64,000 nt of DNA from a candidate division TA06 bacterium 32_111 (GTDB taxonomy: Bacteria > Hydrothermota > 32-111): assembly GCA_001508335.1 (NCBI GenBank), contig LGFX01000005.1, positions 62,001 through 126,000 of the forward strand, written 5' to 3'. The translations under genes were made by a program, and so were the position numbers. The notes under the pieces were generated by a model, which saw only the letters and a list, made by a program, of their open reading frames with translations, had not been told where the DNA came from and searched no databases. Of the stretch, positions 17,527-26,529 are shown one piece after another; positions within the stretch are counted from its first letter, which is position 1, and each line of letters begins with the position of its first letter.

Positions 17527-19624
17527 GAAATGGATGATACTATTGGTATTGATTTTGGGATCAATGGCATTATTTTCTGTAATAGAGATAAAGCAAGAAA
17601 TACCATTTGGAAGTTTTGAGCCTAATATTTATTCTCCCATTATTATAAATAGAGAAACGGATACTTTACTGTCAATACTTTGTTATACAGGAGACTATAA
17701 TAATGCTATTTATAAATGGAGTAAATATCAATTTGAATTTTTGGATTTTATTAAAGGCGGTTGGATAAGAGGAATTGGTGATTTTGATAGTGATGGATTT
17801 TTGGATTTAATGGGAATAAATCCTTCAGACAGTAATATGATATTTATAATTGAACAGCTATATAAAGATAGTATAAGTAAAGAGTGGACTTGGAAATTGA
17901 AAATGAATGAAAATGGGGAATATCATTGTTTTGGGGTTACCTCATTGTTGAAAGGAGATGGGAAAAACAGGATATTTGGAGCGCCGAACCCTAATACAAC
18001 TTATAATGACCCTTATGGCTGGTTTTATATGGATAGCGATAGTGATGATAGTTATTATTTCGCTTACAAAGATACATTTAAAAGAAAAGTTTATGCGATG
18101 GATATCGGATATATGGACAATGATTCACTTTTAGATATTGTTACAATGACTCATTTAGGACACAAAGTGTATGAATCAAAGAATATGAATCAGGATTCAT
18201 TTGTTTCGGTTTTTGACACAACTCTTGCTGGTACTTATTATGTTAAATTAATAGGGGATATTGACAAAGATGGCTATAATGATTATGTATTTGGTGGAAA
18301 AGCGTATGATCAATCTCCTGCCGAATGGTTACATGACTTGTTTGAATGTGATGGTGACAATCACTATTTTAAAAAATGGAGTCGCTGGCAAAGAAAAGAT
18401 TATGGACCATCAGGTTCAGTGGGAAGTGGTTGTGGGGGAACAGCAGGTGATATGGATGGCGATGGATACGATGAACTGGTTCTTTGTGCTGGATCTATTT
18501 TAGAGATATTCAAGGTAATGGGAAATGATAGTTTTGAATTGATATGGAGTATGGATAATGATACATTTTCCGGAAGCAGTGTGATAATGGCTGATATGAA
18601 TGGAAATTGCAGAAAAGAGATAATATGGAGTGGGGAATCAGACCCTCTTCTCCCATATACATATGGAATAGATATGATGAAGACATATATAATTGAGTGG
18701 AGAATGTTAAATTCTCCGGATACAATAATCTATGGTAATACTATGGTTCCAGATTCTTTAACAAGTGATAGTTTTTTTATTTTCAACGAAGGGAGAGATA
18801 CAATTTTAGTTGATTCAATAAGGTTTAAAAATCAGGAGTTTTTTGTCGATACTGAACTAACTTATCCATTAAAAATATATCCTGATGATAGTATGAAAAT
18901 CAAAACAGGTTTTTATGCAGAAAGTACGGGATACTATCAGAGCGAAATGTATGTATATGGAGATAAAAACAAATATATAACAACATTGAAGGGAGGATTA
19001 GGAGTTGAATGCAGGATAGACAGCATTAAAGCATCAGATGGTTTTGTAGCACAAAGTGGAGTTGATGGTGATGATTATGTAATAATATATTTCCATGGTC
19101 TAACCAATCAACCAAAAATAGATAGCAGTAATATAGATAAAATATTACAATTAAACAATGAACATTCATGGTTAAATATAGATAGTGCTTACTGGCTTCC
19201 TCGACTAATTCAGAAGGATAGGTTAAGGATAGAATTCAGAGATACATCTTCCACAGTATTGGTTGGAGATACAGTCTATCCAGATAGTTTAACAATACAG
19301 GAAACTTTATTGAAGGTTCCATGCTTTAATCCAACAGTAATAAATGGTAATTTTAGTCCGGCGGGAAATAATGAAAAAAAACTTTTAATTGAAGTTGAAA
19401 ATAATGATTTAAAAATCGAAATATCTGAACAATACATAATATGGAATACCCTTACTGAAGGAATGTTGATGTTATACGATATAACGGGAAGAGAAGTAAT
19501 AAGAGAAGAATCTAAAGGGGGTAAACATAAAACGAATGTAAAAAATTTAAAAAAAGGAATTTATTTTATAAAATTGAAAACACCTTCACATACAATTGTA
19601 AAAAAGTTATTGAAATTTGAATAA
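17525..19624 (+). CDS. Secreted FG-GAP/VCBS-repeat protein with type IX sorting domain
   Basis: 699 residues from the ATG at 17525, where a signal peptide begins (MKWMILLVLILGSMALF). The longer frame upstream lacks any reason to be translated. Four or five calcium-binding FG-GAP/VCBS blades follow, each with a D-x-D-x-D-G-like loop: DFDSDGFLDL, DIDKDGYNDY, DMDGDGYDEL and relatives MDNDSLLDI and MNGNCRKEI. These form a beta-propeller. A beta-sandwich region precedes the C-terminal sorting domain (LYDITGREV, LKKGIYFIKL). Likely exported through the outer membrane by the type IX system and attached to the surface. Its start overlaps the hairpin at 17500-17526. The ligand is unknown. Confidence 0.82.
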   Translation: MKWMILLVLILGSMALFSVIEIKQEIPFGSFEPNIYSPIIINRETDTLLSILCYTGDYNNAIYKWSKYQFEFLDFIKGGWIRGIGDFDSDGFLDLMGINPSDSNMIFIIEQLYKDSISKEWTWKLKMNENGEYHCFGVTSLLKGDGKNRIFGAPNPNTTYNDPYGWFYMDSDSDDSYYFAYKDTFKRKVYAMDIGYMDNDSLLDIVTMTHLGHKVYESKNMNQDSFVSVFDTTLAGTYYVKLIGDIDKDGYNDYVFGGKAYDQSPAEWLHDLFECDGDNHYFKKWSRWQRKDYGPSGSVGSGCGGTAGDMDGDGYDELVLCAGSILEIFKVMGNDSFELIWSMDNDTFSGSSVIMADMNGNCRKEIIWSGESDPLLPYTYGIDMMKTYIIEWRMLNSPDTIIYGNTMVPDSLTSDSFFIFNEGRDTILVDSIRFKNQEFFVDTELTYPLKIYPDDSMKIKTGFYAESTGYYQSEMYVYGDKNKYITTLKGGLGVECRIDSIKASDGFVAQSGVDGDDYVIIYFHGLTNQPKIDSSNIDKILQLNNEHSWLNIDSAYWLPRLIQKDRLRIEFRDTSSTVLVGDTVYPDSLTIQETLLKVPCFNPTVINGNFSPAGNNEKKLLIEVENNDLKIEISEQYIIWNTLTEGMLMLYDITGREVIREESKGGKHKTNVKNLKKGIYFIKLKTPSHTIVKKLLKFE

Positions 19625-19631
19625 AAAAAAA

Positions 19632-19665
19632 CCCTGGGGACGGTGCTTGACTTTTTGACATTTTT
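19632..19665. repeat. Possible REP-like element (GGGGACGGT-type)
   Basis: Just past the stop of the FG-GAP gene lies CCCTGGGGACGGTGCTTGAC followed by a T-rich stretch and TTGACA. From memory this resembles sequence found at the edges of REP-associated tyrosine transposases and their scattered short repeats. It is unusually G+C-rich for this locus. No second copy or transposase is visible in the window, so the assignment is tentative. Confidence 0.4.
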
Positions 19666-19728
19666 GTTTTGAAAAGTTTTAAAAAAATATTAAAAGATTA
19701 GAATACTCAATCAGTAGTGGGAGGATGA

Positions 19729-21945
19729 ATGAAAAAGATATTCTTTATTTCCTCATTGATTTTTTTGAGTTTGTTTATTTTTGCATCGAAGAGTTCATAT
19801 AATTGGGATAAGATAAAAACATCAGAATTTAAAAATTTATTTGATCAAAAAAATTTAGAATGGGCAACAGATAGTTTAAATGTTGCAGGAATCGGCAGAG
19901 TGCCATATTTTGGAAGTGCTTACGATGTTTTCAGAGTTGATAGTTTTGCTTATGTTTCTATGGGATACAGTTTTGTAATTTTAAATGTGAAAGATCCCCA
20001 AAATCCAGTTCTTGTAGGATTTCTCGACATGAGTGTTATTTTAAATAAAATTTTTGTTTTGGGAAATTATGCTTATGTGGTCGATTCCAGTTCTAAAATA
20101 TGGGTTATAGATGTTTCAAATCCTTCTAATCCAGTTGAAGTGACTTCTTTTGATACACCTGGTGATGCTGAAGGAATTTTTGTGTATAAAGTATATCTTT
20201 TTGTTGCTGATGGTGATTCTGGATTACGGATCCTTGATATATCAAATCCAGCAAATCCCGTAAAAACAGGGTATTATATCACTCCCGGTTATGCTTACGA
20301 TGTTTATGTTTTTGCTGATTATGCTTATATTGCTGATGGTGGTGGAGGTTTAAGAATAGTCGATGTATCAGATCCTTCGACTCCAACAGAAACAGGATAT
20401 TGTATAACAACTGGTTCTGTTGAAAAGGTTTTCATCTCATTAACCTGTGCTTATGTGATCATAAATAATGGTTTATTTGACTTCAAAATGAATATAATAG
20501 ATGTATCCGATCCATCCAATCCAGAAGAAAAAGGTTCTTATTCAACTTTTAATTTTATAGAGGATCTGCATATTTCGGGTGCTTATGCTTATCTTACAGA
20601 ATGGGAGTATGACTCAGAAACTTATGAGTTGAATATTTTAAATATTGCTGACCCTGCAAATATCGTTCAGGTTGGTAGCACTGGACTTTATCCGTTTCCT
20701 AAAAATATTTATGTTAAAAGTGGTTATGCTTATGTTGCGAATGAAAGTTATGGATTGATAATAGTTGATGTAACCACACCGACCTCACCTGTCAAGATAA
20801 GTCGTTATGATACTCCGACTTCAGCAGAAGGAATAGTTGTTTCAGATAATTACGCTTATGTTGCAAATGATGATTTTGGATTGAAAATATATGATGTTTC
20901 TACTCCTGTAAATCCAAACCCATCAGGAAGTTATCTTTCTGCTTCTCCAGCCTTAGGAGTATACAAATCTGGTAATTATGCGTATGTTGTTAGTGGATAT
21001 TATATTTATGATATAGACCTTATGAAGTTCAACATACTTGATGTGAGTGATCCTTCGAACCCTGTAAAAGTTGGTTCCTTTGGAGATTGGGGGTTTGCAT
21101 ACGATGTTTATGTATCAGGTAATTACGCTTACATTGCTGACTACGATTATGGATTAAGGATAATCGATATCTCTGATTTAACAAAACCAAAACAGGTTGT
21201 TTCTTATTCAACCGCAGGGCATCTTTATGATGTTTATATTTCCGGTAATTACGCTTTTGTTGCTGCAAGTAGTGCCGGATTAAGAGTTATAGATATATCA
21301 AATCCATTAAGCCCAATAGAGGTGGGATACTGCGATACACCTGGAAACGCTTTGAATGTTTATATATCAAATGGATATGCTTATATTGCCGATAGCAACT
21401 ATGGATTAAGAATCATAAATATCAACAATCCAGCAAATCCTGTTGAGGTTGGTTTTTATGATACTCCAGGAAATGCAAATGGTATTTATGTTTCCAAAGG
21501 ATATGCTTATGTTGCTGATGGTAGCAGTGGGCTGCGTATAATTGATGTAAAAAATCCAGAAAATCCGGTCGAAGTAGGTTATTATGATACACCGGGTTAT
21601 TCCCGTGATGTTTTCGTATATGGTGATAATGTTTATGTTACAGATTTTAGAGGAATTTACATATTAGATTTTCTATTGACTGGATTTGATGAAAAAATTG
21701 GTTCAGATAATAAAAATCAAACGAGTTTAAATCTTGTGGTTTCAAACGATCAGTTAAGTTATAATGCACAGAATAAGAATGAACTTGTGATTTACGATAT
21801 TACAGGGAAGATTGTAAAGCAACAAATGAACAATTCATCTGGACGATACTCTTTGAGTTTAAAAGGATTAAATCCGGGAGTATATTTTTTAAGTTTAAAA
21901 GATGGAAAAATACAGTTAAAGAAAAAATTTATAATCGTTCGATAG
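19729..21945 (+). CDS. Secreted LVIVD-repeat beta-propeller with type IX sorting domain
   Basis: 738 residues with a signal peptide ([17 protein letters not shown]). About fourteen LVIVD repeats of roughly 40-45 residues run from residue 60 to 660, each with the pattern YAYVAD...[23 protein letters not shown]. These build one or more beta-propellers. The C-terminal sorting domain is visible as [11 protein letters not shown] and [14 protein letters not shown]. LVIVD proteins are surface-exposed and often large; the binding partner is unknown. GGGAGG lies just before the ATG. The repeats are also similar in DNA sequence, so copy number could change by recombination. Confidence 0.88.
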   Translation: [738 protein letters not shown]

Positions 21946-22012
21946 ATTTTGTTTAAATGAAATGACAACGAGTTTTTTTAAAAACTTACATACAAAAGAG
22001 AATTATTTTATA

Positions 22013-22040
22013 TTGACAAGAAAGAAAAAAATCATATAAT
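22013..22040 (+). promoter_or_regulatory. Consensus promoter of the CAU-anticodon tRNA
   Basis: TTGACA (22013-22018), 16-bp spacer, TATAAT (22035-22040), 12 nt before the mature tRNA 5' end. Confidence 0.85.
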
Positions 22041-22052
22041 ACAAAAACACTT

Positions 22053-22126
22053 GGGCCCATAGCTCAGCTGGTTAGAGCGGATGACTCATAATCATCAGGT
22101 CCTAGGTTCGATCCCTAGTGGGCCCA
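22053..22126 (+). tRNA. tRNA with anticodon CAU (elongator Met or lysidine-type Ile)
   Basis: A 74-nt cloverleaf: acceptor GGGCCCA pairs with TGGGCCC, D arm GCTC...GAGC, anticodon stem GATGA/TCATC with loop CTCATAA (anticodon CAU), T arm CTAGG-TTCGATC-CCTAG and discriminator A. CCA is not encoded. It is not the initiator, whose anticodon stem would carry three G-C pairs. Elongator tRNA-Met and the tRNA-Ile that needs lysidine share this anticodon; the sequence alone does not settle which. Confidence 0.9.
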
Positions 22127-22216
22127 TTCTAAAAGTCCCTTTATCCACTCTAAAATATTGACTTAACTTTATAATGATTTAAAATATTTATTTTAATTAA
22201 TTTAAAAGGAGAAAAG

Positions 22217-23392
22217 ATGAAAATATCAAAAAGGTTTGCGAATGTTGGTGACTCTTCAACATTGAAAATTACATCTCTTGCGAAAAGTATGAAGAGCAAA
22301 AATATCGATGTTGCCATACTTGCTGCTGGGGAACCTGATTTTGATACACCGGATAAGATTAAAGAGGAGGCTATAAAAGCTATAAAGGAAGGCTTTACAG
22401 GTTATACTGCTGTTAGAGGTATAAATGAACTTCTTGACCTTATTTGTGAAAAATTTAAAAGGGAGAATGGGCTCGAATACAAGCCAGAAAATATAATGGT
22501 TTCAACTGGAGCAAAACAGTCAATATACAATGTTTTACAGGCTTTATGTGATGAGGATTCCGAAATTATTCTTCTTGCTCCATACTGGGTGTCATATATT
22601 GAGATGGTTAAGATGACTGGAGCGTTGCCGGTTGTGGTCGATACTTCAGTGGATAATTTTAGAATAAATGTTGAAAGGATTAAAGAGAAGATTAATAAAA
22701 AAACTAGGATGATAATTATAAATTCTCCAAATAATCTAACAGGGGTTGTATATACTGAAAAAGAGTTAAGAGAACTTGCGGATCTTATAGTTGAACATAA
22801 CATTTACTGTATCTCCGATGAGATATATGAAAAGATAATATATAGCCCTAACAAACATTACTCGATAGCAGCCTTAAATAATAATATCAAAGATTTAACT
22901 TTTACAGTAAATGGACTTTCAAAAACTTACGCTATGACAGGTTGGAGGATAGGTTATCTTGGAGGAGAGAGAAAACTTGTTGAAAAAGCACTTATGGTGC
23001 AAACCCATTCAACCTCATGCACCTCTTCAATATCTCAGAAGGCAGCGGTTGCAGCTTTGAAACTTGATGAGAGGATAGTTAACAGCATGATAGATGAGTT
23101 TAAAAAGAGAAGAGAATTTTTGATGAAAAAGGTTGAAAATATAGAAGGGTTAAACTATGTTCAACCACAGGGTGCTTTCTATCTTTTTGTAGATTTTAGG
23201 AATTTTATCGGCAAAAAGTTTAAAGATTCTGAGGAGATATGTACAAGATTACTTGAGGATTATAAGGTCGCGGTTATACCTGGAGGTGCTTTCGGCGCCG
23301 AAGGTTTTGTTAGAATTTCATACGCAGCTTCCATGAGTGAGATCGAAAAGGGAATCGATAGAATTGAAAAATTTTTAAAAGAGAATGTATGA
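22217..23392 (+). CDS. Aspartate aminotransferase-type PLP enzyme (class I)
   Basis: 391 residues, fold-type I aminotransferase. The pyridoxal phosphate lysine is Lys236 in GLSKTYAMTGWRIGY; the cofactor ring contact DEIYEKI and the phosphate-binding NSPNNLTG are present, and FVRISYA carries the carboxylate-binding arginine. Closest in layout to thermophilic-type aspartate or aromatic/aspartate aminotransferases (Ib subgroup). It has a GGAG ribosome site 5-6 nt before the ATG and overlaps obg by 4 nt, opening a long overlapping operon. Confidence 0.92.
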   Translation: MKISKRFANVGDSSTLKITSLAKSMKSKNIDVAILAAGEPDFDTPDKIKEEAIKAIKEGFTGYTAVRGINELLDLICEKFKRENGLEYKPENIMVSTGAKQSIYNVLQALCDEDSEIILLAPYWVSYIEMVKMTGALPVVVDTSVDNFRINVERIKEKINKKTRMIIINSPNNLTGVVYTEKELRELADLIVEHNIYCISDEIYEKIIYSPNKHYSIAALNNNIKDLTFTVNGLSKTYAMTGWRIGYLGGERKLVEKALMVQTHSTSCTSSISQKAAVAALKLDERIVNSMIDEFKKRREFLMKKVENIEGLNYVQPQGAFYLFVDFRNFIGKKFKDSEEICTRLLEDYKVAVIPGGAFGAEGFVRISYAASMSEIEKGIDRIEKFLKENV

Positions 23393-24360
23393 AGAGTAAA
23401 TACCTTGATAGAGTCACATTATTCCTTCAGTCCGGGAAAGGTGGAGATGGTAGTTGTTCCTTTAGAAGGGAGAGTTTTGTTCCAAAAGGTGGTCCGGATG
23501 GTGGTGATGGTGGAAAAGGTGGAGATGTTATTTTTAGGGTAAACAAAAGACTTTTTACCTTAAACCATTTCAGATATAAACATCATTTCAAAGCAGAGAA
23601 CGGAGAGAACGGTAAGAGTAGAAAAAAACATGGAAAGGATGGAAAGGATGTTATCATAGATGTTCCTCCAGGAACCGTTATACTTGATAAGAATGGCAAC
23701 GAACTTAACGAATTGATAGAAGGTGAAATTGTTTTTTTGAGAGGTGGTAGGGGGGGGAGAGGTAATGTGCATTTTAAAAGTTCAGTTAATCAGGCACCGA
23801 GAAGGTTTGAAAAGGGAAAAGAGGGAGAAAATGAAGAGGTGATACTTGAACTTAGACTTATTGCTGATGTTGGTCTTGTTGGACTTCCAAATGCCGGAAA
23901 ATCCACTTTCTTAAAAGTTGTTACAAAATCTAACCCCAAGATTGCTGATTATCCTTTTACAACACTTGAACCCAATTTGGGTGTATTAACCGATGGAGTA
24001 AAAATAGTTAGGATAGCAGATATTCCAGGTATTATAGAAGGTGCAAGCGAAGGTAAGGGCTTGGGAAACAGGTTTTTAAAACATATAAGTAGAGTTAATA
24101 TACTTGTGTTCGTTATTGATGTCACAACGGACATTGAGAAAACATACTCTACCCTTTTAATGGAACTTGAGAAGTATGATAGGAAACTCTTGAAAAAAAA
24201 GAGGATAGTGCTTTTAAACAAAACCGACCTGCTTGATGGTAAAAAGATAAATGTTGGAGAAATTTTTAAAGATGTAAAATACACTTTTGCCTCTCTGATA
24301 AATAACGATACAGGTAATATAGAGAATATAATTTTAAACCAGATGAAAAATAATGTTTGA
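23389..24360 (+). CDS. obg: Obg GTPase (ribosome assembly)
   Basis: 323 residues. The N-terminal glycine-rich Obg fold (GGDGSCSFRRESFVPKGGPDGG, here cited as a motif over residues 19-40) precedes a GTPase domain with G1 GLPNAGKST, G3 DIPGIIEGA and G4 NKTD. There is no OCT domain, so it is the short form common outside Actinobacteria and Firmicutes. Obg binds the large ribosomal subunit late in assembly and links it to GTP/ppGpp levels. It overlaps neighbours on both sides. Confidence 0.96.
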   Translation: MKSKYLDRVTLFLQSGKGGDGSCSFRRESFVPKGGPDGGDGGKGGDVIFRVNKRLFTLNHFRYKHHFKAENGENGKSRKKHGKDGKDVIIDVPPGTVILDKNGNELNELIEGEIVFLRGGRGGRGNVHFKSSVNQAPRRFEKGKEGENEEVILELRLIADVGLVGLPNAGKSTFLKVVTKSNPKIADYPFTTLEPNLGVLTDGVKIVRIADIPGIIEGASEGKGLGNRFLKHISRVNILVFVIDVTTDIEKTYSTLLMELEKYDRKLLKKKRIVLLNKTDLLDGKKINVGEIFKDVKYTFASLINNDTGNIENIILNQMKNNV

Positions 24361-25312
24361 CGAAAAATTTTTAGAATACCTTAAAGAGCAGATAATTCTA
24401 TACAACCTTCCACTTTCAATTTTTGAGAAGAGTTTAAAGTATATTGAAAGGGAAGGTATAGAAATAATAGAGAGTGAAAAATTTTTTCTAAGAAGAATAG
24501 AAAATTTCCCGAAGTATCTTTTCGTATTGGGGAAAAAAGAGATTTTAAAAAACTTTAAAGTCGGAATAGTTGGAACAAGAAAACCTGATAGTTATGGGAT
24601 AAAAGGTGTAAAAGATATTGTTGATCTTTATAGAAGCAAAGATGTTGTTACGGTAAGTGGTTTTGCACAAGGCATAGATTCGCTCGTTCATAAAGAATCT
24701 ATCCTGAAAAATTTGGGAACTATCGCAGTATTACCATGTGGATTCGGGATAAACTATCCAGTTTCAAACAACAGGTTGAAAGAGGAGGTCAAAAAGAGTG
24801 GAGTTTTAATCTCTGAGTTTTCACCTTTTATAAAACCTTACAAACACAACTTTATCAAAAGAAACTTTATAATATCAGTATTGTCCGATATAATAATTAT
24901 AATACAGGGAGCTTTAAAGAGTGGAACCCTTTCGACACTATTTTTCTCTTTAAAATTGAAAAAACAGATTTTTGCTTTACCTGGAGAGATAACAAATAAA
25001 CTTTCCTATGCACCCAACTATGCAATTTTTAAAGGTGGAATTCCACTTTATTCTTTTGATGTACTACCCGGTATTTCAAAAGGAAAGAGGTCAGAGATTT
25101 CCATTCTACTTACAGATGATGAAAAAAAGGTTGTTGAACTTATAAAAAAATATGGTAATCTTGAAAATATACTTAAAGAAAGTATGTTTGAAAAATCTAA
25201 AACCTTATCCCTTCTAACCTCTCTTGAAATGAAAGGGATAGTTAATAAAACTTTTAACAACAGAATTACTGTTACGGAGGACTTTGATGGAACGGATAAT
25301 TCCTCAGGTTGA
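24353..25312 (+). CDS. dprA: DNA-processing protein DprA
   Basis: 319 residues. The Rossmann-like domain has VGIVGTRKPDSYG, SGFAQGIDSLVHK and TIAVLPCGFGINYP, followed by ISEFSPF and a short winged-helix C-terminal part. DprA loads RecA on incoming single-stranded DNA during natural transformation. Its presence hints at competence but no other competence gene is in view. It overlaps obg by 8 nt and scpB by 26 nt. Confidence 0.93.
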   Translation: MFDEKFLEYLKEQIILYNLPLSIFEKSLKYIEREGIEIIESEKFFLRRIENFPKYLFVLGKKEILKNFKVGIVGTRKPDSYGIKGVKDIVDLYRSKDVVTVSGFAQGIDSLVHKESILKNLGTIAVLPCGFGINYPVSNNRLKEEVKKSGVLISEFSPFIKPYKHNFIKRNFIISVLSDIIIIIQGALKSGTLSTLFFSLKLKKQIFALPGEITNKLSYAPNYAIFKGGIPLYSFDVLPGISKGKRSEISILLTDDEKKVVELIKKYGNLENILKESMFEKSKTLSLLTSLEMKGIVNKTFNNRITVTEDFDGTDNSSG

Positions 25313-25841
25313 AGCGATACTCTTTTCTTCATCAGAACCTATAGGTAAAGATGAACTTGCAAAAGCACTTGGAATAGAAAAAACTTTACTCATGCAGGTT
25401 ATAGAATATTTGAGGGAAAAGTATTCCTCATCGGATTCAGGTATAATGATAATAGAGGTTGCATCAGGGTATCAACTTGTAACCAAGCCTCAGTTTTCAG
25501 AAGTGTTGGAGCAATTTTTTGGAAACAGGAAAGCACCACGACTCTCAACTCCAGCTCTGGAAACGCTCGCTATAATAGCATACAAACAACCTATAACAAA
25601 ACAGGAGGTTGAGGAGATAAGGGGAGTTAACTGTGACGGGGTTTTTAAAACTCTTCTTGATAGGGAACTTATTATGAAAAGAGGTAATGCTGATCTTCCC
25701 GGTAAACCTTCACTTTACCATACAACAAAGAAGTTTCTCTCATACTTCAAAATTTCTAGTTTGAAAGAACTCCCTGCAATAGATGATATTACAACAGAAA
25801 AACCAAGTCAGGAGGAACTATTTGAAAATAAGGATCAATAA
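25287..25841 (+). CDS. scpB: Segregation and condensation protein B
   Basis: 184 residues from the ATG at 25287, chosen because GGAGG ends 6 nt before it; an in-frame TTG one codon earlier is less likely. ScpB is made of two winged-helix domains and is a subunit of the Smc-ScpA-ScpB condensin. The conserved PALETLAIIAYKQPITKQEVEEIRG (motif about residues 90-115) marks the second domain. No scpA or smc lies nearby. Confidence 0.94.
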   Translation: MERIIPQVEAILFSSSEPIGKDELAKALGIEKTLLMQVIEYLREKYSSSDSGIMIIEVASGYQLVTKPQFSEVLEQFFGNRKAPRLSTPALETLAIIAYKQPITKQEVEEIRGVNCDGVFKTLLDRELIMKRGNADLPGKPSLYHTTKKFLSYFKISSLKELPAIDDITTEKPSQEELFENKDQ

Positions 25842-26529
25842 ATTTATCTCTCAGGTAAGTGGAATATCAAGAAGGGAAGTTGATGAGATGATAAAGGAAG
25901 CGAGAATTGCCGTCAACGGAAAACTTGCCACTCTCGGGCAGATGGTTGACCAAAATGATAATATTGAGATAGATGGGATGAGGTTGAATGTAAAAAATAA
26001 AAGTTTCTCTTATATACTTTTATATAAACCAAAAAATTGTATAACATCAAGGAGTGACGAAAAAGGAAGGCCAACTGTAATGGATCTTCTACCAAAAAAA
26101 TTTGAAAGGTTAAGACCTGCTGGAAGACTCGATTTTGATTCTGAAGGTGCTCTGATTTTAACTGATGATGGTGATTTTATCAACTTTCTTATTCATCCCA
26201 AAAATCAAATAGTGAAAGTTTACAGAGCAAAGATTTTTGGGAATCTGGGCGAAAGTGAAGTAAAAAGATTGAAAAGGGGAATGAATGTTAAGGAAAGGTT
26301 CTTAAAACTCGATAATGTAAAAACCGTTCATTATGACCCTTCAAAAGACAAATCTGAGATAGAGATAATTTTGACACATGGTAAAAACCATGAGATTAAA
26401 GATATACTTAAAACTATAGGTCATCCTGTAATATATTTGAAAAGGATATCCATTGGTAATCTTTCCATCAAAGGGTTAAAACCGGGAGAATATAAAATTT
26501 TTAGAAAAAAAGATTTTAAAAATGTTTAA
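25822..26529 (+). CDS. rluB: RluB-type 23S rRNA pseudouridine synthase
   Basis: 235 residues. I start it at the TTG at 25822, 5 nt after AGGAGGA, because the S4 RNA-binding domain begins right there (RINKFISQVSGISRREVDEMI). The catalytic domain carries the essential Asp in AGRLDFDSEGALILTDDGD. RluB modifies 23S rRNA near the peptidyl-transferase centre; RsuA/RluE/RluF relatives cannot be fully excluded. It overlaps both neighbours, consistent with the scpB-rluB pairing seen widely in bacteria. Confidence 0.88.
   Translation: MKIRINKFISQVSGISRREVDEMIKEARIAVNGKLATLGQMVDQNDNIEIDGMRLNVKNKSFSYILLYKPKNCITSRSDEKGRPTVMDLLPKKFERLRPAGRLDFDSEGALILTDDGDFINFLIHPKNQIVKVYRAKIFGNLGESEVKRLKRGMNVKERFLKLDNVKTVHYDPSKDKSEIEIILTHGKNHEIKDILKTIGHPVIYLKRISIGNLSIKGLKPGEYKIFRKKDFKNV

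Noticed and set aside
22150-22190. Promoter for the aminotransferase gene (TTGACT and TATAAT)
   Set aside because: The two hexamers are only 9 nt apart, so they do not form one promoter; the true one may be elsewhere.
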